DNA of 64,000 bases from assembly GCA_046328995.1 (NCBI GenBank), contig JAXLVN010000001.1, positions 620,001 to 684,000 on the forward strand, in the 5' to 3' direction. This document shows, piece after piece, positions 8,537 to 16,805 of this stretch (positions are counted from its first letter, which is position 1; each line of letters opens with the position of its first letter). Source of the DNA: JADJXV01 sp046328995 (GTDB lineage Bacteria > Bacteroidota > Ignavibacteria > Kapaibacteriales > UBA961). The translations under genes were made by a program, and so were the position numbers. The notes beneath the pieces were generated by a model, which saw only the letters and a list, made by a program, of their open reading frames with translations, made no database searches and was not told the DNA's origin.

Positions 8537-9304
8537 TTAGACAGTAATTTCCAGCACTACCGGACAATGGTCCGAGCCCTCTTGTGCCGGTTGATGAGTG
8601 CAATTTGTGATTTTTGATGTCAGGTCGTCGGTCGCCCAATGATAGTCGATTCTCCAGCCGACATTGCGCGGGCGGGACATTTGCTGCATGCTCCACCAGG
8701 TGTAATTGTCGCCGTCCTGATTGAACATTCTGAACGTGTCATGATACTTTTTCTCGACCAACCAGTCTAATTTCACCCGTTCACAGAGCATAAAGCCGGA
8801 TGTGAGTATATTTTCCTTCGGTCGCGCTAAGTCTATGGGATAATGAGCGGTATTATAATCTCCGCAGATCACCAGCTTGCGTCCTTTCTTGCGTAATTGT
8901 TCGCAGAATGCAAAGAACGCATCATAAAAATCGAGCTTATACTGCAGCCGGCCTTCATTCATACCACCGTTCGGGAAATACACATTAAAGAGGATAAATT
9001 CACCGAAATCAGTTGCCATCACGCGGCCTTCGCCGTCGAATTTCTCGATACCGATGGATTTGAAGGTCGCTTCGGGTTTGATCTTGGTGAACGTCGCAAC
9101 ACCGGAATACCCCTTTTTCACCGAACATGAATGATAAAAAGCTTCATAGCCGGCGGGAGCACGCAGGTCGGGACTGATTTGCTCCATCTCAGCTTTAGTT
9201 TCCTGCACGCAAAGCACATCGGGCTGTTCGCGCTCGATATACTCAAAAAAACCTTTTTTATGAATCGCACGAATTCCGTTGATATTCCAAGTTGTTATTT
9301 TCAT
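8537..9304 (-). CDS. xth: Exodeoxyribonuclease III (AP endonuclease, Xth)
   Basis: This 255-residue protein matches ExoIII length. The exo-endo-phosphatase motifs appear in order: WNINGIRA, VLCVQETKAE, GYSGVATFTK, VICGDYNTAHYPIDL, WRIDYHWAT and GSDHCPVVLEI. The enzyme cuts abasic DNA and removes 3' blocks in base-excision repair, using Mg2+ bound by the conserved Asn, Glu and Asp residues. It acts in the cytoplasm on the nucleoid. It is the first gene of a two-gene unit with the T9SS plug gene, which is functionally unrelated. Confidence 0.95.
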   Translation of the reverse strand: MKITTWNINGIRAIHKKGFFEYIEREQPDVLCVQETKAEMEQISPDLRAPAGYEAFYHSCSVKKGYSGVATFTKIKPEATFKSIGIEKFDGEGRVMATDFGEFILFNVYFPNGGMNEGRLQYKLDFYDAFFAFCEQLRKKGRKLVICGDYNTAHYPIDLARPKENILTSGFMLCERVKLDWLVEKKYHDTFRMFNQDGDNYTWWSMQQMSRPRNVGWRIDYHWATDDLTSKITNCTHQPAQEGSDHCPVVLEITV

Positions 9305-9468
9305 TGATGTTGTAGTATTAATTCAGTGAGTAGTTTTCATTTTGAGATGCAAAATAGCAGTTCTTGTGGAAGTAGCATAGTTTGGATTAAAAAATTCTAC
9401 GGACGAACTTCCCCGAATTATACAGATATGAATTAAAGGTAACGTATTTATACATATATTAAAACGCA

Positions 9469-9578
9469 GTCATTCTGAACCCTTCCTAGGGTGAAGAATC
9501 GAAACTTGCTGAACAGTCATGCTCTTACGCCATCATCATGTTTCGATTCTTCAGCCCCTATGACTCCTTCAGAATGAC
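9469..9578. repeat. REP-like long imperfect inverted repeat
   Basis: The left arm (9469-9505) starts GTCATTCTGAA and ends TGAAGAATCGAAAC. The right arm (9540-9578) is its reverse complement at both ends, with 11 and 14 matching bases, and differs only in the middle. The loop is about 34 nt. The arm sequence closely resembles the CATTCTGA...GAAGAATC palindromic repeats that are scattered in many Bacteroidetes/Chlorobi-type genomes. The whole block could fold into a long RNA hairpin. The core GAAGAATCGAAA recurs alone at 9753. Confidence 0.7.
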
Positions 9579-9853
9579 ATACTTTTTAATCTATTTTCGT
9601 ATTAGTTAAAGGAGTGGTGTTTATGATAAAAATCGGTGGCGAGACATGGTAGATTTCGGTCAATCCTTGGTAAGTATCACAAGATAGTCTATGCATTCGG
9701 TAAGTACATGTGCTGGAAAGTGATATTTTCCTGTCAAGCATCTCCATTCACCGAAGAATCGAAATGCTTTCCTGTTGTAATAAAAAACCACAGATTAGTC
9801 GATTGGTCGTTCTGTTTGATAGATTTCTCATTTTTTTAAGTACCAATTTTGAA

Positions 9854-10017
9854 TGAAGTTGTTTAGGATTATTTTTAGAGCCGATTTTTGGGGTAGAAAA
9901 CATGCTGACTATGACCGGTATGCTGTATTTCCAAACGAAAAACAGGCGTCTTAGCCGCCCTCAACTATGGAAGTAAAGCAATGTTTCGCTCTCCGTTGAA
10001 AATCCTAAACAACTTCA
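9854..10017. mobile_element. Candidate MITE or decayed IS: 164 bp with perfect 17-bp terminal inverted repeats
   Basis: The ends are TGAAGTTGTTTAGGATT (9854-9870) and its exact reverse complement AATCCTAAACAACTTCA (10001-10017). The interior is about 130 bp, not self-complementary, with no open frame worth calling. I see no clear target-site duplication in the flanks (ends GAA on the left, ATA on the right). Length and architecture suit a non-autonomous miniature transposable element, or the joined ends of an IS that lost its transposase. The family is unassigned. Confidence 0.6.
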
Positions 10018-10053
10018 ATATCTTCTGATAACGTATAAATATAATAATTACTT

Positions 10054-10077
10054 GGTGGTTTTTACCACCTTTTTTTT
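10054..10077 (+). terminator. Orphan intrinsic terminator on the plus strand
   Basis: A perfect stem GGTGGT / ACCACC with a TTTT loop is followed by eight T. It points rightwards, yet no plus-strand gene ends nearby. On the minus strand the stem is not followed by a T-run, so it is a poor terminator for the gene ending at 10274. Confidence 0.8.
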
Positions 10078-10273
10078 ATACTAGTTTTGGATGTATATAT
10101 TTCTTTAATTTCTGCTTCCGTCAGAAAAATACAACTTGCAGAAGTCATTGCTTTGAAGGCACTAATTGTCCTTTTGATTAGGTTGATATCGTACCGTAAA
10201 TTTCTACCAACACTTCATACCTAATTTGCCTTGATTCCTAAAGTGTACACTATTTTTTGGGCAGAACAACTGA

Positions 10274-13200
10274 TTATTTCATAATCGTAATAATACTGGT
10301 ATAATTCATGGTACCGGCAAAGAAAACCGCATAGTACTGACCTACCGGTAAGTAGCTGACATCTATTATCTTATGTCCGTTTTGTGATGGTGCCAACTGA
10401 GTAGTATATAGAGGTTGTCCTAACAGATTCACTATGGTAAATTGACAAGATTTGGAGTCGTGCGTTGAATATTGAAGTTCGATGTTTTCATTTGCCGGAT
10501 TAGGTTTAATTGATACCGGAGATGTGACATTGAATAGTTCTGAAACACTTGTCACAGTATCAACCTTAACTCCAAGTAGTGTAAATTTGCCCGACACAGT
10601 TTCAAAATCGTAATCGACGACATTTCCTAAATCATCCTTGAGTCCTGCTTGTACGATATCTACCATCGTTTCGCTAACTCCTCCGGAATGTGCAATGAGT
10701 GGTAGTTGTGCTACCACGGTAGAACTCCCTACTTTGCCTTTGATTATCATATACGTTGAATCGCTACTTGACCAGAAGTCTGCCCCATTAATCGGCGAGA
10801 GTACTGTTGATTCAAATCGTATAGTTGCTTCAAAATTTGTACCTAACGATGCAATTTTCTCTGAGCTTACATTACTTATTTCAATCTTGAATATCTTCGT
10901 TTCATCTGTAAAGGCAGAATCATCTGAAACTTTTACTGTAGCTCCTATTCCGGTACCAAAAAGCTGTGTTTTTAGTGGAGACCCTACACCATTATACACA
11001 CAACCAATTTGTCCGGAGGTTCGACCATTATGACTTGGTTTGAACGTTACAGCTAATTTTCTGCTTTGGTTAGCTTCGAGAACAAATGGAAGCCCACCTC
11101 CTTGAATCTCAAATTGAGACATGTCAGGACCCATTTGAATCACATTACTTATCTCAATTGCTTTACCTGTTAGATTTTTAACTACAACGGTATCAGCATT
11201 ACTTACCTTCCCTAGCTCTACTTCTCCAAAATCAAGTGCACCTGTTAGTATTGCTACTTGTTGGGCAACTCCTTCTGCCTGAAGCTTTTGAACTAATGTA
11301 TCAAATGGAGTTATGATAACAATTTCAGCGGTATGAATTCCTTCATTTATTGGTGTAAATTCAAATTCAGCAGTATATCCATTTGCGGATTGAACGATGA
11401 GAGGTAGAGTTTTTGAAAGAAGCCGAAATGAGGAAGCATCCTTACCTCGAAAATAGACTGAATCAATTCTGCAAGAATGAATGCTTTTGGTGAGAATGAA
11501 ATTTCGAACAATCGTATCTTTGGTTGTACCCACGATAGTTTGCCCCAAATCTACATCGATTGCAGTTGCTTTCGGGGCTACTATTCTAAATACAGAATCC
11601 GACATATCTTCTTGGATTGGCTCATTACCGACGAACCAAACTTTGGTCAGTCCCCATCCGTATGCTGTTGCAATCCGGCTACCATCCGGACTCCAAAAGT
11701 GACTTAAATCTTCATCCTTTGCCTGACTGCCCGTATGAAGCAGTGTAAATAGTTTAGTACGTTTGGCTGTACTCCATATAGTTGTTGAATAATTTCGGGA
11801 GCCGGAGGTAGAAATACGGAAGCCGTCTGCACTCCATTTTGCATATAAGAGTACATTATCATGCTTCAAGTCATACAATTTTATGCCTTTTTGTGAATCC
11901 CAAACAATCGCAATACTGTCATACATCGATGTTGTTACAATTTTTGACCCGTCCGGACTCCAGTGTGCATCTGATACATACGATTGGGCTTCTAACGTTT
12001 TAAGTTTGGCACCGGTGGCTCCATTCCAGATTATTGCTGAAAGATCTTGATAAGCAGTTGTCAAAAACTGTCGGCTATCTGGACTCCACTCGACAGTACG
12101 AACTAACTTATTCATCGGATGTCCTACAGAATAAAGTTTCGTCCAATTTTTTACATCCCAAATGTTGGTATAGTTATAAAAATTATTGCTGGTCATGGTA
12201 ATTGTTGCTATTCTTCTGCTATCAGGACTCCATTCTATGTCTCTATAATACTCACCTCCAGCATCTATTTTAGCAATCTCTGCACCGGTATTTGCATCGA
12301 AAATAGATGCTTTACCGCCTGATGAATAAGCCGATACTTCCGCTACTATATATAATCCGTTTGGACTCCAACTCACCGCCGAGCCGGATACATTAAATGT
12401 TTGTAGTACTTTTTTAGTAGCATAATCCCATAGAGCTACCAGTGGACCTGTACTGCCTCCGGTTACAAAACGACTGCCATCAGGACTCCAAGAAACTCCT
12501 CTACCTATACATTCAATAACTTTCTTACCTGTACTTACGTCCCAAATACGTACTTTGTCGTCATTGCAAACTACAGCAATTTTCAACCCGTCCGGGCTCC
12601 ATACAACATCATAGTGGCGAGCTGAGTACAATAGATCGTGTTGTTGTGTTCCGGGTACTAGGTTACTATTTGTACTACCGTTTTGTTTTATCATCAATTT
12701 ACATTGATTGCTAGCCGGCTTAGGAATATCTTTCCATATATACTGAAGGTTAGTAGCTTTGGTCGTTATAGTTTGCCATTTAATACCATTATCTGTAGAA
12801 TATTCCAAGCTAACCGAATCCGAAGGAGCGATTCCAGACCACGCAATAATTGTATCACTTCCGATGGCAAATTCTTCTCCGCCATTGGGTTTGGTTAATT
12901 TGAGGGTTTGGACTTTCCTTTCAGGGAACCCTCCCGAAGCACTGATAAACGATGTGCAGAAATTTGTTTCTATTTGTAGTATTGGATATCCCCAACTTGA
13001 ATCGGTCGGGGCAAATCGCAGAGTAATACTCTTGCTTGTATTTTTTGGTATTACCATTGGGAAGGTAGTGTCGGTCACGGAAAAAAATGTAAAGCGCGAT
13101 GTGTTGGTAACCTTATGAACTATATAATCAGCATTCAGTGCGGTCAGAGTAATAGTTGTATCTTTAAATTTATTGGGTGTTACTTTTCCAAAACTAACAT

Positions 13201-14128
13201 AACTTGGATTTACAATTAAGGATGCTAATTTACTCTTTTCAATCACATAATTTGCTGTAGATATTTGATTTAGCCACGTTAGCTGAATGTTGCCTGCTTG
13301 CGTAAGACAGCCCACACTGCTTTCCCAACTTATACTGCAGGCAGATTTTCCTATTGTTTCATTAAATATTATTCGGGCAACCTGTTCTGCTTGTTCTAGA
13401 GTTTTGATTTCTTCAAAATACCTTCCTCCTGTTTGCTCAGCTATATCTTTCATACATTTAGGGGCTAAGAATCCAAATGACAGACAGAATATTTTACAAT
13501 TCTGGCTCTTTGATTCTTCTATTATTCGGGATGTTTCCGGATCAGAACTTGGCAGTCCGTCGCTAAATAAAAGAATGACCTTTTGAAATTTGGCACTTTT
13601 GGTTACTTGCAATCCTCCTGCCATCGGTGTTATTAAGGCAGCATCGTAATTTGTGCTCCCCTGAGGCACTAATCTATCAATTGCACGTTGTAATTTACTT
13701 TTATTGGTGGTAAAGTCCTGATTCATATAATTTACGTTATCAAAACTTGCTACCGCACTTTCACAAGCACCAAGCGGTATGCTATTCACCCATGTACTTG
13801 CCGCGCGCTTGGCTAGGTCCATATTTGTAATTTTTGGTTGCCCTACTTGCATAGAACCTGAAACATCCATCACCAGCACCGAAGATAAAGCTGAAAGAGG
13901 AACAGACTTTGGACAGCTAATATTTACAATTTTCCTTTTAACACCGTTTTCAATAAGTGTTAAATCTGATAGTTCAGGCCGAAGTTGTTTACCTTTGGTA
14001 TCCGAAGTTAGGAGTTTTGCTTTTATGAGAGGATAGTTACTTTCATCAATATCAAACAGAGAAAGAGACTGACTAAAAGACCGCTGGCATGCAAGCAAGA
14101 TACAAAGGAGAAATAGAACTTTTTTCAT
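10274..14128 (-). CDS. Secreted VWA / WD40-repeat / choice-of-anchor protein with T9SS sorting domain
   Basis: This protein of about 1284 residues starts at the ATG at 14128 (MKKVLFLLCILLACQRSFSQ, a signal peptide). Domains in order: a von Willebrand A domain at about 60-250 with the MIDAS motif DVSGSM and VILLFSDGLPSS; a short Ig-like stretch with WSGIAPSDSVSLEYSTDNG; eight WD40-like blades, each marked WSPDG, WSPNG, WSPDS or WSADG and a following W or IW strand (about 495-850); two choice-of-anchor D-type domains (about 880-1070); and a final domain beginning SIKPNPANENIEL and ending in a short hydrophobic tail, typical of T9SS type A sorting. It is therefore predicted to be exported and surface-attached. 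The WD40 propeller outside the cell is unusual. The ligand is unknown. Confidence 0.85.
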   Translation of the reverse strand: MKKVLFLLCILLACQRSFSQSLSLFDIDESNYPLIKAKLLTSDTKGKQLRPELSDLTLIENGVKRKIVNISCPKSVPLSALSSVLVMDVSGSMQVGQPKITNMDLAKRAASTWVNSIPLGACESAVASFDNVNYMNQDFTTNKSKLQRAIDRLVPQGSTNYDAALITPMAGGLQVTKSAKFQKVILLFSDGLPSSDPETSRIIEESKSQNCKIFCLSFGFLAPKCMKDIAEQTGGRYFEEIKTLEQAEQVARIIFNETIGKSACSISWESSVGCLTQAGNIQLTWLNQISTANYVIEKSKLASLIVNPSYVSFGKVTPNKFKDTTITLTALNADYIVHKVTNTSRFTFFSVTDTTFPMVIPKNTSKSITLRFAPTDSSWGYPILQIETNFCTSFISASGGFPERKVQTLKLTKPNGGEEFAIGSDTIIAWSGIAPSDSVSLEYSTDNGIKWQTITTKATNLQYIWKDIPKPASNQCKLMIKQNGSTNSNLVPGTQQHDLLYSARHYDVVWSPDGLKIAVVCNDDKVRIWDVSTGKKVIECIGRGVSWSPDGSRFVTGGSTGPLVALWDYATKKVLQTFNVSGSAVSWSPNGLYIVAEVSAYSSGGKASIFDANTGAEIAKIDAGGEYYRDIEWSPDSRRIATITMTSNNFYNYTNIWDVKNWTKLYSVGHPMNKLVRTVEWSPDSRQFLTTAYQDLSAIIWNGATGAKLKTLEAQSYVSDAHWSPDGSKIVTTSMYDSIAIVWDSQKGIKLYDLKHDNVLLYAKWSADGFRISTSGSRNYSTTIWSTAKRTKLFTLLHTGSQAKDEDLSHFWSPDGSRIATAYGWGLTKVWFVGNEPIQEDMSDSVFRIVAPKATAIDVDLGQTIVGTTKDTIVRNFILTKSIHSCRIDSVYFRGKDASSFRLLSKTLPLIVQSANGYTAEFEFTPINEGIHTAEIVIITPFDTLVQKLQAEGVAQQVAILTGALDFGEVELGKVSNADTVVVKNLTGKAIEISNVIQMGPDMSQFEIQGGGLPFVLEANQSRKLAVTFKPSHNGRTSGQIGCVYNGVGSPLKTQLFGTGIGATVKVSDDSAFTDETKIFKIEISNVSSEKIASLGTNFEATIRFESTVLSPINGADFWSSSDSTYMIIKGKVGSSTVVAQLPLIAHSGGVSETMVDIVQAGLKDDLGNVVDYDFETVSGKFTLLGVKVDTVTSVSELFNVTSPVSIKPNPANENIELQYSTHDSKSCQFTIVNLLGQPLYTTQLAPSQNGHKIIDVSYLPVGQYYAVFFAGTMNYTSIITIMK

Positions 14129-14582
14129 ATACAACAATACGAGAGAAAAAAAATTATAGAAATACCAAATTAGAAATACATACCACTCTCTCTGTGCTTC
14201 TTGTGAAACACCCCAATACCTTAACTGTAGTAATTTACCGCCCCAAGATTTTATATCTTACTGTAAATAAAGCTAGTTGTACAGGACGTTTACATGGATT
14301 ACACCTACATAATTCTTCAGCTTTTTCCGTTCCGACTGGTGTTTCACCCGAAGATAATCACTTACGAATGGGACATGTTGGCTTGGCTTCCTCAGAGAGT
14401 ATACTCGGCTCGTAATCGATGCCAGATAGAACACTTTACACGACGGAAATCACTTGGTGTTTATTCTGCATGTAGTTGACGTCAGATGTTTCACCACAGA
14501 TGGGACAGAAAGAATGCAACTCTTTATAGAACGGACTAATTACGATCATCAAAACATAGATTATTCGCAATGTCATTCCACC
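14129..14582. other. 454-bp spacer with a possible gene remnant
   Basis: This lies between the TlpA-like gene and the VWA/WD40 gene, both on the minus strand. The half nearest the VWA gene is AT-rich and should carry its promoter. The other half holds a 46-codon minus-strand frame (14436-14576). The same frame stays coding-like, with further Cys pairs, through two more stops down to about 14230. No repeat or terminator is evident. Confidence 0.5.
14436..14576 (-). pseudogene. Small ORF or remnant with a CPICG zinc-knuckle motif
   Basis: The frame runs from ATG at 14576 for 46 codons and ends at 14436. It begins 6 bases after the stop of the TlpA-like gene, with GAGG a few bases upstream of the ATG. 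It contains FCPICGETSDVNY, a CxxC knuckle. Beyond its stop, the same frame continues with TCPIRK, a stop, then CRCNPCKR before a final stop. This suggests a once longer Cys-rich protein broken by two nonsense mutations, but a genuine small protein, or chance, cannot be excluded. I do not recognise a family. Confidence 0.3.
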
Positions 14583-16043
14583 TCACTTCCCCGCCACTCT
14601 CATCAATTCCTCATACACTCCATCCTCACTCGGATGCTTTGCGCTTGGCATGGCGACATTCCCATTTTTGTCAATAATCATGAATGCCGGTACACCGGAT
14701 ATCTGATATAATTTAGGCACTACTCCGGCGAATTGATCTTTAGAATAGACATGCGCGCCGTCTAAACCAGAACTCTGCACATATTTCACCCACATGTCAG
14801 GAGTTGCGCCTTCGAGCCATACGGTGAGGAATTGTATATTGGGATTATTCTTGCACTTTTTCTGAAGTTCTTTGATATAAGGAATTTCCTTACGGCAGGG
14901 TCCGCACCATGTGCCGGTGAATTCCATATACACTGTTTTGCCTTTGAAGTCGGAAAGGGAGATGTTTTTGGACGTGAGGTCGGGTAAGGTGAAATTTGGA
15001 GCAACTTTGCCTTCTGACATGGCGAGTTTGGTTTGGTATAATGTATTCGCCATATTGTAATAACGGATATCAGTTACATCTTTTCTATAATCTTGGAGTT
15101 GCTTTCTCACTACTTCTAATGCCGTCGAATCGCTGAAAAAATTAAATAGATTTACTACACAATAATACATACCGTAGTCTCTTGACCTGCCGGTTAGGTG
15201 TGATTTGCAATATTCAAACTTAAGTGCGAACCGATCTTTTCGTGCTAAAGAAGTAGTCACGACATTTGCTTTCTTCCACCGTTTGAATGGAAATTCAAGG
15301 TACGTCGAGAGAAAATTAGTGTACGACATTGTCATCGGCATCGTATCATGCTTCAGTTTCACTCTATCCATAAAATCTGCACAGTGCGTATCGTTGATGC
15401 GAACACTATCATTGTCATCGTAATATAAATACATGAGTAAGTTCAACTTGTGGCTACTGCCGGAGTATCTGACAACATCCTCCATTTCTCTTTTTAATGC
15501 AGGATAGTTGTTTAATAAATAAGTATTCATCATCAAGAATGTCGATTGCGATTGGGTTTGTTCATCGAGTATCTTAAAGCATTCTTTCCAGTCTCCTGTT
15601 TGAATTTTATCAAAAAAAGTAGCTCCTAGTAGAAACTTCGTAGAAAAGAATCTACTAAACTTCGTTGCTCCTCCATTATCCGACAAAACCTCCGGAGTAG
15701 TATCCGTTGATATCTGTCGTATCACGATGCTATCTCCTCTCTTACAGTAAATTGGAATACCAACATGCCGGCTCCCTATACGGAGTGAATAGAATGAATC
15801 AGCTGATGCATCAACACGTAAATTAAAAGTACCGGTTGCATCAATCATGGCTGAATCGGCAGGTTTTTCACCATCATCCATTCGATTAACAGGATCTTTC
15901 ATCCAGTAGATCATCTGATTTTTCTCCGGCACTGTTCCCCGTATCACCGCGCGGCTTGGATGCGTGGCAGTGGCTTTTTCAGGAGTACAGACGATGCAGA
16001 ATATGGGAAGACAGGAAAGCAGGTAGAGAAGTGCGTGTTTCAT
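14583..16043 (-). CDS. TlpA/ResA-like thioredoxin-fold protein
   Basis: This protein of about 486 residues starts at the ATG at 16043 (MKHALLYLLSCLPIFCIVC, a signal peptide that could be lipoprotein-like although the lipobox is poor). The N-terminal half has a DUF4369-like beta domain followed by a helical linker. The C-terminal 150 residues are an AhpC/TSA-TlpA thioredoxin domain starting APNFTLPDL, with the redox motif WCGPC at about 379-383 and the cis-Pro site SGVPAF. Such proteins reduce or shuffle disulfides in the periplasm, for example for cytochrome c maturation. It lies downstream of tsaB on the same strand. Confidence 0.85.
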   Translation of the reverse strand: MKHALLYLLSCLPIFCIVCTPEKATATHPSRAVIRGTVPEKNQMIYWMKDPVNRMDDGEKPADSAMIDATGTFNLRVDASADSFYSLRIGSRHVGIPIYCKRGDSIVIRQISTDTTPEVLSDNGGATKFSRFFSTKFLLGATFFDKIQTGDWKECFKILDEQTQSQSTFLMMNTYLLNNYPALKREMEDVVRYSGSSHKLNLLMYLYYDDNDSVRINDTHCADFMDRVKLKHDTMPMTMSYTNFLSTYLEFPFKRWKKANVVTTSLARKDRFALKFEYCKSHLTGRSRDYGMYYCVVNLFNFFSDSTALEVVRKQLQDYRKDVTDIRYYNMANTLYQTKLAMSEGKVAPNFTLPDLTSKNISLSDFKGKTVYMEFTGTWCGPCRKEIPYIKELQKKCKNNPNIQFLTVWLEGATPDMWVKYVQSSGLDGAHVYSKDQFAGVVPKLYQISGVPAFMIIDKNGNVAMPSAKHPSEDGVYEELMRVAGK

Positions 16044-16133
16044 AACATGTATGCGAATGTGATGGATGCCGTGAATTTCCTGCGAAAATAGTACTATCAC
16101 TCGACATATCAAGGAGAAAGGTGTAATTCTTTG

Positions 16134-16805
16134 TTATGTCTGTTTCGTCGATTTTTTCACCACGAATTCCTGCGCGTACATCGGCACGAAATCTTCAGCA
16201 GGTATCCACGCAGACTGATTCCATAATTCATAGGCATGACGGGCGATAAATCGTGGTGTGAGGCGATTGAGACCGGAAAGCTGATGACGGGCGTGAAAGC
16301 TCGGTGCGGCAGGACCGCAGAGTATGGTATCGTCCGTGATTGCCGACTGTACATCGTGTTCCTCTGTTAGGAAAATGTCCGAACTCGGAGCGCCATCTGC
16401 GTGAAATGTTTGACTGAAAAAGAGATTTTGATTGGCAGGAATCACGCTCATAATTTCTTTCGTACCAAGAGATTGCGCGAATTCAGTCGCTGCTGAGGCA
16501 AAGGCACTGAGAGTAGGCACTGCTATGCATTTGATGTCACTGCCGAAACATATCCCCTTGGCGACACTCGCGCCGATGCGGAGTCCGGTGAACGAACCCG
16601 GTCCGGCTGAAACGGCGATGCCATCGAGCTTTTCGATCGTTTTCCCGCAGTCAGTAATGATTCTTCTACAGAGCTCGGCAAGTAATTTATCGTGGAGATT
16701 ATCACCGAAAAGTGAGTATTCTGCCAGGAGTTTCGCTCCCGATGCGAGCACCACGCCACAGGTCGCACCGGACGTTTCGATGGAGAGAAGAAGTGGCGTA
16801 CTCAT
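16134..16805 (-). CDS. tsaB: tRNA threonylcarbamoyladenosine complex subunit TsaB
   Basis: This 223-residue protein starts STPLLLSIETSGATCGVVLA and carries AVSAGPGSFTGLRIG and IAVPTLSAFA, the diagnostic TsaB segments. TsaB is the catalytically inactive ASKHA-fold partner of TsaD in the complex that adds threonylcarbamoyl to A37 of ANN-decoding tRNAs in the cytoplasm. The start codon overlaps the stop of the upstream lipoprotein gene by four bases (16802-16805), implying translational coupling. tsaD and tsaE are not in the window. Confidence 0.93.
   Translation of the reverse strand: MSTPLLLSIETSGATCGVVLASGAKLLAEYSLFGDNLHDKLLAELCRRIITDCGKTIEKLDGIAVSAGPGSFTGLRIGASVAKGICFGSDIKCIAVPTLSAFASAATEFAQSLGTKEIMSVIPANQNLFFSQTFHADGAPSSDIFLTEEHDVQSAITDDTILCGPAAPSFHARHQLSGLNRLTPRFIARHAYELWNQSAWIPAEDFVPMYAQEFVVKKSTKQT

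Larger units (their letters stand above)
9305..10273. other. Gene-poor island of about 970 bp
   Basis: No convincing gene is present. The left part (9305-9468) is AT-rich and featureless. It is followed by a long inverted repeat (9469-9578), an unassigned stretch with one extra copy of GAAGAATCGAAA (9753-9764), a 164-bp element with perfect terminal inverted repeats (9854-10017), and a strong plus-strand terminator (10054-10077). A 67-codon frame from GTG at 9636 has no ribosome-binding site. A nine-codon frame from the ATG at 9623 does follow AAAGGAGT but stops at once. Confidence 0.6.

Noticed and set aside
9636..9839. 67-codon plus-strand frame from GTG in the gene-poor island
   Set aside because: No ribosome-binding site, no recognisable motif, and an odd Phe/Cys-rich composition; most likely chance.
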